From NCBI GenBank assembly GCA_041591915.1, contig JBFHRB010000123.1, positions 1 through 9,791 of the forward strand: a DNA stretch of 9,791 nt, written 5' to 3'. A program made the position numbers and the translations under genes. A model generated the notes under the pieces. It worked only from the letters and a program-made list of their open reading frames with translations. It ran no database searches and was not told where the DNA came from. Below are positions 1-6,117 of this stretch, piece by piece. This stretch comes from JBFHRB01 sp041591915 (GTDB lineage Bacteria; Actinomycetota; Nitriliruptoria; Nitriliruptorales; Nitriliruptoraceae). The stretch's first letter is position 1, and every line of letters begins with the position of its first letter.

Positions 1-1043
1 GCACCGCGGGACTCCGAGGTCGCCGCACCGGCCACGACGTCCTGCAGGCTCGGGATGACCGTGCCGTCGAAGAGCCCGAACAGCACGGCGCCGATGGCCA
101 GGACGATCACGGTCGGCGCGACGCCGATGACGAGGAACGACGCGACGGCGAGCAGCACGGCGACGGTCATGAGGGGCCCGCGCCCGAAGCGTGTCGTCAG
201 CCGCTCCATGTTCGAGGACGAGGCGACCGACCCGAGCGCCGGGATGCCCAGCAGCACGCCACGCCACGAGGCGCCGAGGCCGAACTCCTCGTCGATGTAG
301 ACCGGAAGCACCGTGAGCATCAGCCCGAAGATCAGGACGAAGGACACGAAGAACGCGGCGATCGACCCGTTGACCTCGGGGCGCCGGAAGACGGGGGCGG
401 CGTCCCGCAGCTGGGCCAGGAGCGTCGAGGGGTGCCGCTCTCCCGCCGGCAGCCCGACGTAGCTCGCCAGCGCGACCGGCACGGCGACGCCGTAGAGCGC
501 GAACGGGGCACGCCAGCCGAGGAGGTCGGTGAGCGCCCCGGAGATGACCGGGAACACGGCGAGGCACGCGGTGAGCACGGCCGCGTTGCGGCCGATGAGC
601 CGCACGCGGTCCGTGCCCCTCCAGTGGTCGCCGATCAGCACGACGCCGAGGTTGATGAGCGCAGCCGAGCCGATGCCCTGGAGGAACCTCAGCGCGATGA
701 AGACCCAGAAGTCGTCGACGAGGAGCACGCTGACGCCGGCACCACCGAACAGCAGCAGCGACGGGACGAGCACCTCGCGCCGTCCGATGCGGTCGGCGAG
801 GACGCCCAGGACGGCCGCCATGACGATGCCCGGGAAGGTCGCCGACGCGACGAGGATCCCGGCGAGGCTGCGCGGCTGGCCGAGGCCGTCGAGGATGTCG
901 GGGATCGCCGGCGTCACCAGCGTGTTGGCCATGATGCCCGTGATGGTGATCGCGAGGATGAGCGGGAACGCGGGCGCGCGACCGCCCCCGCCGGATGATC
1001 CGTCCGCTGGCTCCGCGGCCGGGGCGTCCGTGACCTCGCTCAC
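1..1043 (-). CDS. MFS transporter (efflux-type), 3' end outside window
   Basis: Major facilitator superfamily permease of the inner membrane; probably a proton-coupled exporter of a small molecule, substrate unknown. About 347 residues are visible, with the C-terminus cut by the window edge. A hydrophilic Gly/Ala/Pro-rich leader (residues 1-26) precedes a run of hydrophobic helices starting near residue 27. The diagnostic MFS loop 2-3 motif (GVLADRIGRR) lies at residues 80-89, and a second-half loop with Thr-Arg-Phe-Gly-Arg-Gly repeats the theme. The GTG start overlaps the menD stop as GTGA, so translation is probably coupled to menD and the gene is the last visible member of the menA-menC-menD operon. 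No good Shine-Dalgarno sequence is seen, which fits coupling. Family is clear; any role in quinone metabolism is only suggested by position. Confidence 0.88.
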   Translation of the reverse strand, partial: MSEVTDAPAAEPADGSSGGGGRAPAFPLILAITITGIMANTLVTPAIPDILDGLGQPRSLAGILVASATFPGIVMAAVLGVLADRIGRREVLVPSLLLFGGAGVSVLLVDDFWVFIALRFLQGIGSAALINLGVVLIGDHWRGTDRVRLIGRNAAVLTACLAVFPVISGALTDLLGWRAPFALYGVAVPVALASYVGLPAGERHPSTLLAQLRDAAPVFRRPEVNGSIAAFFVSFVLIFGLMLTVLPVYIDEEFGLGASWRGVLLGIPALGSVASSSNMERLTTRFGRGPLMTVAVLLAVASFLVIGVAPTVIVLAIGAVLFGLFDGTVIPSLQDVVAGAATSESRG

Positions 1044-2779
1044 GCGTCCAGGGCGGCCCCGACCGCCTCGGTGATGCGCCGGTGCAGCTCGAGGTTGTCG
1101 CGACGATCCGTCCGCACGTGCACGAGGTGGAGCCCACCCACGTCGGCGCGTGACGACACCTCGTCACCGAGCCGCGAGGCGACCGCCACCTCCGCGTAGG
1201 CCAGGCCGTGCAGTGCGGCCAGCGCCGAGAGGTCGCGGCCGTGGGGGGTGCCGAACAGGCGCTCGAAGCTCGGGTACCCGGCCTGCGGCAGGAAGTGGAA
1301 GATGCCGCCGCCGTCGTTGTCGACGACGACGAAGACGGCATCCACGCGTTCGGCGTCCGGGTTGAGCAGGAAGCCGCTGCTGTCGTGCAGCAGCGTGAGG
1401 TCGCCGCACAGCGCAACGGTCGGGCGGCCGTCCGCGAGCGCGACACCGAGGGCGGTGGAGACGAACCCGTCGATGCCGCTGGCGCCGCGATTGGCCACCA
1501 CGTCGAGATCGCGTGGCGCCATGAACAGGTCGAGGTCGCGGACGGGCATGGACGAGCCGACGACGAGACGGCCGTGATCGGGCACCGCGGCAGCGACGTC
1601 GCGTGCGGTGCGCGGCTCCGTCGGCTGCTCGGTGGCGTCGAGCACCTCGGCCACGGCCTTGGCGGCGACGAGGTCCGCGTCGCGCCAGCGCTCGAGCCAG
1701 TCGGAGGACGTGTCGACCGCGAGGTGGTGGACGAGCGAGGCGCAGAAGCGACCGACGTCGGCGGCCACGATGTCGGCGACGCTGCGCTCGGGGTCGAGCC
1801 ACGCCCCGTCCGGGTCGACCAGGAGCTGGGGAACGTCAGGGCCGAGCCAGGCCGACAGGCCACGGGACAGACCCGTGCGTCCGACACGGAGCACGAAGGC
1901 CGGGCGGTGTGCCTCGGCGAACGGCCGGTGGCGGAGGAGGTGGCTGGCCGTGGCGATCGCGTGCTCGCCGTGGCGGGCCCGGCTCGTCGGCTCGGCGATG
2001 ACCGGCCACCCGGTCGCGGCGGCGAGTGCGTGGATCGGGCCGGGATCGGCGGTGGTCTGGCCCACCACGATCGCGCCGCGCTCGGTGGAGGCGATGCGAC
2101 CGGCGAACCCCGCGAGGTCGGCGTCGTCGACGACGCGCGGGGCGCGGTCGACGCTGACCCAGGGGCGTCCTGCGGGACGACCCTCGAGCGGCTGCTCGAA
2201 CGGCCGCGCCGACGTCCGGCCGTCGTCGCTGGCCGGGACGGTCGGTTCGCGGAAGGCGAGGTTGAGGTGGACGGGACCTGCCGGCGACGAGGTCCCGACG
2301 GCCTCGGCGTAGGCGCGTCCGGCCGTCGAGCGCCAGTAGGCGACGGCGCCCGGGACGTCCTCCGGCGTCCCGACCTCGCAGAACCACCGGGCCGCGCGGC
2401 CGAAGATGCCGAGCTGGTCGATGGCCTGGTTGGCGGCGGTGTTGCGCAGCTCGGGGGGACGATCGGCGGTGAGGAGCAGGAGGGGCACGCGCCCGGTGTC
2501 GGCCTCGACGACCGCCGGGTGGAGGTTGGCGACCGCGCTGCCAGAGGTGGTGATGACCGGGACGGGACGGCCCTGGACCCGTCCGAGACCGAGCGCCAGG
2601 AACGCCGCCGAGCGCTCGTCTACCTCGATGTGGAGCCGGATGCGCGGCTCGTCGTGGAAGGCCATCGCCAGGGCGGTCGAGCGCGATCCGGGGGCGAGGA
2701 CGGCGTCGGTCACGCCGAGGCGGGCCAGCTCGTCGGCGAGGACGAGGGCCAGGGCGTGCGCGGGGTTGGCGGCCGTCAC
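1040..2779 (-). CDS. menD: 2-succinyl-5-enolpyruvyl-6-hydroxy-3-cyclohexene-1-carboxylate (SEPHCHC) synthase, MenD
   Basis: Thiamine-diphosphate enzyme that decarboxylates 2-oxoglutarate and adds the succinyl-semialdehyde unit to isochorismate, the committed step of menaquinone synthesis; cytoplasmic. 579 residues from the chosen GTG, a normal MenD length. The N-terminal domain has the MenD-typical PGSRSTALA (30-38) and EVDERSAAF (52-60), where Glu52 is the equivalent of the glutamate that activates the cofactor. The C-terminal ThDP-binding motif starts with GDL (459-461) and ends with DNDGGGIF (487-494), matching the GDG...N motif as modified in MenD. The reading frame stays open 141 bases further upstream, but that stretch lies inside menC. 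The GTG at 2779 has a GGGAGG ribosome site five bases upstream and overlaps the menC stop by GTGA. Downstream it overlaps the transporter start in the same way. Confidence 0.96.
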   Translation of the reverse strand: MTAANPAHALALVLADELARLGVTDAVLAPGSRSTALAMAFHDEPRIRLHIEVDERSAAFLALGLGRVQGRPVPVITTSGSAVANLHPAVVEADTGRVPLLLLTADRPPELRNTAANQAIDQLGIFGRAARWFCEVGTPEDVPGAVAYWRSTAGRAYAEAVGTSSPAGPVHLNLAFREPTVPASDDGRTSARPFEQPLEGRPAGRPWVSVDRAPRVVDDADLAGFAGRIASTERGAIVVGQTTADPGPIHALAAATGWPVIAEPTSRARHGEHAIATASHLLRHRPFAEAHRPAFVLRVGRTGLSRGLSAWLGPDVPQLLVDPDGAWLDPERSVADIVAADVGRFCASLVHHLAVDTSSDWLERWRDADLVAAKAVAEVLDATEQPTEPRTARDVAAAVPDHGRLVVGSSMPVRDLDLFMAPRDLDVVANRGASGIDGFVSTALGVALADGRPTVALCGDLTLLHDSSGFLLNPDAERVDAVFVVVDNDGGGIFHFLPQAGYPSFERLFGTPHGRDLSALAALHGLAYAEVAVASRLGDEVSSRADVGGLHLVHVRTDRRDNLELHRRITEAVGAALDA

Positions 2780-3747
2780 CGGTACCTCCCGGCGGCTGCG
2801 GCGGCGCGGTGAACGCGGTCGATCATGGCACGGCAGGTGTTCTCGGGGGGACGCACGCGCGCCAGCGCCTCGATCGTCGGTTCGACCCGACCCACCGCCA
2901 GGGATCCGTCGACCGGCCACAGGGGCGGCTCGGCGACGTCCTCGGACAGGAGCGTCGCGGTGCCGAGCCCGCAGGCGTGGGGGAGGTCCGGCAGCGCCGC
3001 GGCGGCCGCGGCGCCCAGCGCGAGCCCGACGGAGGTCTCGAGGGCCGACGAGATGACGACGGGCAGCCCGGACCGCTCGGCGATCTCGAGCACACGGCGG
3101 ACGCCGCCGAGCGGCTGCACCTTGAGGACGAGTACGTCCGCGGCGTCGAGGTCGCGGATGCGGAGGGGGTCCTCCGCGGTCCGGATGGACTCGTCAGCGG
3201 CCAGCGGGACGTCGACGCGGCGCCGCAGCTCGGCCATCTCCTCGAGCGTGGGGACGGGCTGCTCGACGTACTCGAGGTCGTGGGCTGCCAGCGCCGTGAT
3301 CGCGTCCGTGGCCGTGGCGACGTCCCACGCCGCGTTCGCGTCGACGCGCAGGCGTCCGTGCGGACCGAGCGCCTCGCGGACGGCCGCGACCCGTGCGAGG
3401 TCGTCCTCTAGCGACTGGCCGGCCTCGGCGACCTTGACCTTCGCCGTACGGCACCCCGATGCGGCGACGAGCTCACGGGCGCGCTCGGGGCCGACGGCGG
3501 GGATCGTCGTGTTGACCTCCACCTGGTCGCGCACGGGTGGCGGGAGGGGGTTGCGGGCGGCGTCCACCGCCGCGGCGAGCCAACGTGCCGCGTACTCGTC
3601 GTCGTACTCGGGGAAGGGCGAGAACTCGCCCCAGCCCGCGGGGCCGCGGACCAGCACCCCTTCGCGCAGGTCGGTACGCCGGAACCGCACGCGGAGGGGT
3701 ATCCGGTAGGGGTGCAGCTCGAGGCCGTCGAGGTCGATGGTGCCCAC
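2776..3747 (-). CDS. menC: o-Succinylbenzoate synthase, MenC
   Basis: Enolase-superfamily enzyme that dehydrates SHCHC to o-succinylbenzoate in menaquinone synthesis. 323 residues, typical of the family. The N-terminal capping domain (about 1-95) includes GWGEFSPFPEY (38-48). The barrel domain shows the full catalytic set: KVK at 103-105 (acid/base lysine pair), metal ligands Asp136 (RVDAN), Glu162 (VEQP) and Asp185 (ADES), and the opposite-face Lys209 (LVLKVQPLGG). These residues and their spacing fit the muconate-lactonizing/OSBS branch. Since that branch also contains N-acylamino-acid racemases and dipeptide epimerases, the men-gene context decides the call. The GTG start follows the menA stop directly (TGA|GTG) in the same frame, with no visible ribosome site, implying reinitiation. 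The stop overlaps the menD GTG. Confidence 0.94.
   Translation of the reverse strand: MGTIDLDGLELHPYRIPLRVRFRRTDLREGVLVRGPAGWGEFSPFPEYDDEYAARWLAAAVDAARNPLPPPVRDQVEVNTTIPAVGPERARELVAASGCRTAKVKVAEAGQSLEDDLARVAAVREALGPHGRLRVDANAAWDVATATDAITALAAHDLEYVEQPVPTLEEMAELRRRVDVPLAADESIRTAEDPLRIRDLDAADVLVLKVQPLGGVRRVLEIAERSGLPVVISSALETSVGLALGAAAAAALPDLPHACGLGTATLLSEDVAEPPLWPVDGSLAVGRVEPTIEALARVRPPENTCRAMIDRVHRAAAAAGRYR
2785..2790 (-). promoter_or_regulatory. Ribosome binding site deciding the menD start
   Basis: GGGAGG on the minus strand, five bases before the GTG at 2779-2777. It lies within the last codons of menC and supports the internal GTG over the longer open frame reaching 2920. The same GTG is overlapped by the menC stop, so menD can use both its own site and coupling. 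Confidence 0.75.
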
Positions 3748-4611
3748 TCAGCTGCCGACGACCAGCCCGAGGGCGAGCAGCGCGCCGTACAACAGGTGCG
3801 TGCGCGCCGTCGCCTCGAGCACCTCGATGAGGTCGCTGCCCTCGGCCCCCGCCTGCACGTGGGAGATCCCTGCCCACGCGGGCACCCCGGCCAGCAGGGC
3901 GAGCAGGGGCCACGGCGACCCGGCCGCCTGGGCCACGACGGCAGCGTTGAGGACCGACACCACGACGATGCCGCTGTACAGCGTCCGGGTCCGGCGGTCG
4001 CCGAGGCGGACCGCGAGCGTGTGCTTGTCGGCCTTCGTGTCCGTCGGGATGTCGCGGAGGTTGTTGACCAGCAGCAGCGCCACCGCCAGGCCACCGACGC
4101 CCAGCGAGGCCACCAGCGCGACGGAGGAGAACGCCTCGTCCTGCACGTACTGCGAGCCGACCGTCGCCACGAGCCCGAAGAAGACGAACACGAACACCTC
4201 ACCGAGGCCCGCCGAGGCATAGGGGCGTGGCCCGCCCGAGTAGCCCAGTGCCGCGAGGCCGCTCACGAGCCCGACGAGGACCAGCCACCAACCGACCGCC
4301 GAGGCGAGCCCGAGCCCGATGACGGCGGCGAACCCCAGGGCCACGCCGATGCCGACCTTCATCTGGCCGGGCTCGATCATCCCGCTGGCGACCATCCGGC
4401 GCGGACCGACGCGTTCGTCGGTGTCGACGCCGCGCTTGGCGTCCGAGTAGTCGTTGGCGAAGTTGACCGCGATCTGGAGCGCGACGGCGACGAGCATCGC
4501 GGCGACGAAGCGCCAGAGGATGAACGCGGAAGCGGCCGCCGTGCCGACGAGGACGGGAGCCACGGCGGCGGGCAGCGTCTTGGGGCGGGTCGCCTCGACC
4601 CAGGGGTTCAC
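3748..4611 (-). CDS. menA: 1,4-Dihydroxy-2-naphthoate polyprenyltransferase, MenA
   Basis: Integral membrane UbiA-family prenyltransferase that joins a polyprenyl diphosphate to 1,4-dihydroxy-2-naphthoate with loss of CO2, giving demethylmenaquinone. 287 residues, normal for MenA. The first aspartate-rich motif, NDYSDAKRGVDTDERVGPRR, spans residues 53-72 and binds Mg-diphosphate. The second, NNLRDIPTDTKADK, is at 183-196. Between them GYSGGPRPYASAGLGE (123-138) is the MenA-type cytosolic loop. About eight or nine hydrophobic segments fill the rest. The start is a GTG at 4611 with a GGAGG ribosome site (4617-4621) five bases away. It is the first gene of the minus-strand men operon and is divergent from menE. 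The TGA stop is followed immediately by the in-frame GTG of menC. Confidence 0.95.
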   Translation of the reverse strand: MNPWVEATRPKTLPAAVAPVLVGTAAASAFILWRFVAAMLVAVALQIAVNFANDYSDAKRGVDTDERVGPRRMVASGMIEPGQMKVGIGVALGFAAVIGLGLASAVGWWLVLVGLVSGLAALGYSGGPRPYASAGLGEVFVFVFFGLVATVGSQYVQDEAFSSVALVASLGVGGLAVALLLVNNLRDIPTDTKADKHTLAVRLGDRRTRTLYSGIVVVSVLNAAVVAQAAGSPWPLLALLAGVPAWAGISHVQAGAEGSDLIEVLEATARTHLLYGALLALGLVVGS

Positions 4612-4701
4612 GGGGTCCTCCGCGACGGGCGCGCGCAGGCTACCGACGACCCGGCTCGCGCCCCGCCGTTACGCTCGCCGTGACCGGCGACGACACGGCG
4701 G
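4612..4701. promoter_or_regulatory. Divergent menA / menE intergenic promoter region
   Basis: Only about 90 bp separate the starts of menA (minus) and menE (plus), so both promoters must lie here or inside the neighbouring gene. Candidate -10 hexamers of the TAnnnT form are TACGCT on the plus strand (4670-4675) and TAGCCT on the minus strand (4637-4642). Neither has a recognisable TTGACA-like -35 at proper spacing, so the exact promoters are uncertain. The region also carries the menA ribosome site. menE has no clear ribosome site here, and its transcript may be nearly leaderless. Confidence 0.4.
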
Positions 4702-5865
4702 GTGATGGCCGAACTCATCGCGGTGAGGCTCCGCGACCCGCACGCGGTCGTCAACGCGTGGGACCGGGTCGCGAACTTCCGGGACGCGCTGCTGCCGCTG
4801 GACCCGTTCGCGCCGGACGAGCGCATCGACGAGATGCTCGAGCGGTTCCGGCCGAGCGTGCTGCTCGACGAGGCCGGCACGCACAAGCTCCCGGGCGCAG
4901 AGGTCCCGGGCGGGACCGCACTCGTGATCGCGACGTCCGGGTCGACCGGACCGCCGAAGGGCGTGATGATCGGGGAGGCGGCCCTGCGCCACTCGACCCG
5001 CGCCAGCGTGCAGGCGCTGGGATGCCAGCCCGACGAGCGTTGGCTCGGTGTCCTGCCGATGCACCACATCGCGGGGCTGCAGACGGTGCTGCGATCACGG
5101 TCCGTCGGCGTCGAGGCGGACCTTCACGCGAGGTTCGAGCTCGACGCGCTGGCGACGACGGAGGCCCGCCACGTCGCCCTCGTGCCGACGATGCTCCACC
5201 GGGCGGTCGAGGCCGGGCTCGACCTGTCGCGGTTCGCGTCCGTCCTCGTCGGTGGCGCGCGACTCGACCCCGAGCTCCGCGCGGCGGCCGAGGACGCGGG
5301 CGGACGCCTCGTCGAGTCGTACGGGATGACCGAGACCTGCGGCGGGTGCGTCTACGACGGTCGCCCGCTGCCCGACGTGGAGGTACGGCTCGGGGACGGC
5401 GACCGGGTGCTCTTGCGAGGGCCGATGCTCTGCGACGGCTACCGCGCCGGCGAGCAGACCCCGCGCGACGCCGACGGTTGGTGGCACACCGCCGACCGCG
5501 GCCGGCTGAGCGAGGACGGGCGCCTCGAACTGCTCGGCCGGCTCGACGACGTCGTCATCTCCGGCGGCGAGAAGATCCCGGCCGCCGAGGTCAGCGCCGT
5601 GGTCGCCTCCCACCCGGCGATCGAGGACGCCGCCGTCGTCGGCGTCGCTGACCCCGAGTGGGGCGAGCGCGTGGTCGCCGTCGTGGTGCTCGCGGATGGC
5701 GCCGCACCACCGACGCTCGACGAGCTCCGCGACCACGTCGCCCTCTCACTCCCCCGCCGTTCGGCTCCCCACGGGCTCGTCGTCACCGACGCCATCCCGC
5801 GCGACGGCCTCGGCAAGCCCGACCGCACCACCCTCCTCGACCTCGCGGCCCGCGCCGACGGCTGA
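4702..5865 (+). CDS. menE: o-Succinylbenzoate-CoA ligase, MenE
   Basis: Adenylate-forming (ANL superfamily) ligase that activates o-succinylbenzoate with ATP and CoA to OSB-CoA, the MenB substrate; cytoplasmic. 387 residues, shorter than the roughly 450-490 of E. coli or Bacillus MenE but usual for compact actinobacterial forms. The P-loop TSGSTGPPKG is at 78-87, LPMHHIAGL at 118-126, the YGMTET adenylate-binding motif at 207-212, the ribose-binding Asp265 in WWHTAD, and the hinge GRLDDVVISGGEKI at 279-292. The C-terminal catalytic Lys372 sits in GLGKPDR. All functional motifs are intact. The start is GTG at 4702 or the adjacent ATG at 4705; the ribosome site is poor either way. It is transcribed away from menA. 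Confidence 0.94.
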   Translation: MMAELIAVRLRDPHAVVNAWDRVANFRDALLPLDPFAPDERIDEMLERFRPSVLLDEAGTHKLPGAEVPGGTALVIATSGSTGPPKGVMIGEAALRHSTRASVQALGCQPDERWLGVLPMHHIAGLQTVLRSRSVGVEADLHARFELDALATTEARHVALVPTMLHRAVEAGLDLSRFASVLVGGARLDPELRAAAEDAGGRLVESYGMTETCGGCVYDGRPLPDVEVRLGDGDRVLLRGPMLCDGYRAGEQTPRDADGWWHTADRGRLSEDGRLELLGRLDDVVISGGEKIPAAEVSAVVASHPAIEDAAVVGVADPEWGERVVAVVVLADGAAPPTLDELRDHVALSLPRRSAPHGLVVTDAIPRDGLGKPDRTTLLDLAARADG

Positions 5866-5873
5866 CCCCCAGC

Positions 5874-5969
5874 CCCATCGTTGTGTGGACCCGCATTGCC
5901 GTGTGGACAACTGCGCGACAAATGGGCAGCGGAGGTCCACACGGCAACAGATGACCACACAGCGATGGG
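5874..5969. repeat. Imperfect inverted repeat, 35-bp arms, with DnaA-box-like motifs
   Basis: Arms 5874-5908 and 5935-5969 are complementary at 28 of 35 positions: outer blocks of 7 + 7 pairs broken by one mismatch, a poorly paired 7-base internal segment, and a perfect 13-pair inner block (TTGCCGTGTGGAC). The loop is 26 bases. Each arm carries two copies of GTGTGGAC or its complement exactly 18 bases apart (5883 and 5901; 5935 and, with one change, 5953). The minus strand of 5902-5910 reads TTGTCCACA, a perfect high-GC actinobacterial-type DnaA box; the other three copies are partial matches. It could act as the menE transcription terminator (no U-tract), a protein-binding array, or a dispersed repeat element. 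Confidence 0.75.
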
Positions 5970-6000
5970 TTGGCGGGGTTCGGTGACCGCACGCCTGGGG

Positions 6001-6045
6001 GTGTCAACGGCGGACGGTGTCCGTTCGGACCAAACCGGTTGACAC
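6001..6045. promoter_or_regulatory. Inverted repeat with embedded TTGACA, candidate promoter/operator
   Basis: GTGTCAAC (6001-6008) is mirrored by GTTGACAC (6038-6045). Inside are CGGAC (6011-6015), GTCCG (6019-6023) and CGGAC (6026-6030), which form alternative small hairpins. The TTGACA at 6039-6044 matches a housekeeping -35 element and lies about 75 bases before the lipoprotein start, but no good -10 appears 16-18 bases downstream. The symmetry suggests an operator or a regulated promoter for the gene at 6118; this is inferred. Confidence 0.4.
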
Positions 6046-6117
6046 CTCGTTGCGAACGCACAACCGAGACCCCGCAAGAGCGGACGGTCCCACTCCCGCA
6101 ACCAAGGACATCCCGAG

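Larger units (their letters stand above)
5866..6117. other. Intergenic region rich in inverted repeats
   Basis: 252 bp without a convincing coding frame between menE and the tandem-repeat lipoprotein gene. It contains a 96-bp imperfect inverted repeat beginning nine bases after the menE stop. It also contains a second inverted repeat with an embedded TTGACA, a 9-bp direct repeat GCGGACGGT (6010-6018 and 6080-6088), and the AAGGA ribosome site (6104-6108) for the gene at 6118. Parts are less GC-rich than the flanking genes. Confidence 0.7.

Noticed and set aside
432..1074. Plus-strand open frames opposite the MFS gene
   Set aside because: Both translations are charged or Ser/Thr/Arg/Pro-rich low-complexity sequence, while the minus strand encodes a membrane protein with the MFS signature motif.
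1208..2812. A 534-codon open frame on the plus strand opposite menD
   Set aside because: MenD on the other strand has complete ThDP and active-site motifs. The opposite frame reads as Gly/Arg/Glu-rich sequence with no domain and no ribosome site.
2780..2920. An extended N-terminus for MenD starting at 2920
   Set aside because: The extra 47 residues are Arg/Gly/Pro-rich, lie entirely within menC, and have no counterpart in MenD. The GTG at 2779 has a GGGAGG site and a four-base overlap with the menC stop.
5902..5910. A replication origin at the DnaA-box-like cluster
   Set aside because: One perfect and three partial boxes within 80 bp are far fewer than an actinobacterial oriC. There is no AT-rich unwinding region, and neither dnaA nor dnaN is adjacent.
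5866..6117. A CRISPR array or riboswitch in the intergenic region
   Set aside because: The repeats form a single inverted pair without spacers. I recognise no conserved riboswitch core, and the downstream gene is not a metabolite-pathway gene.
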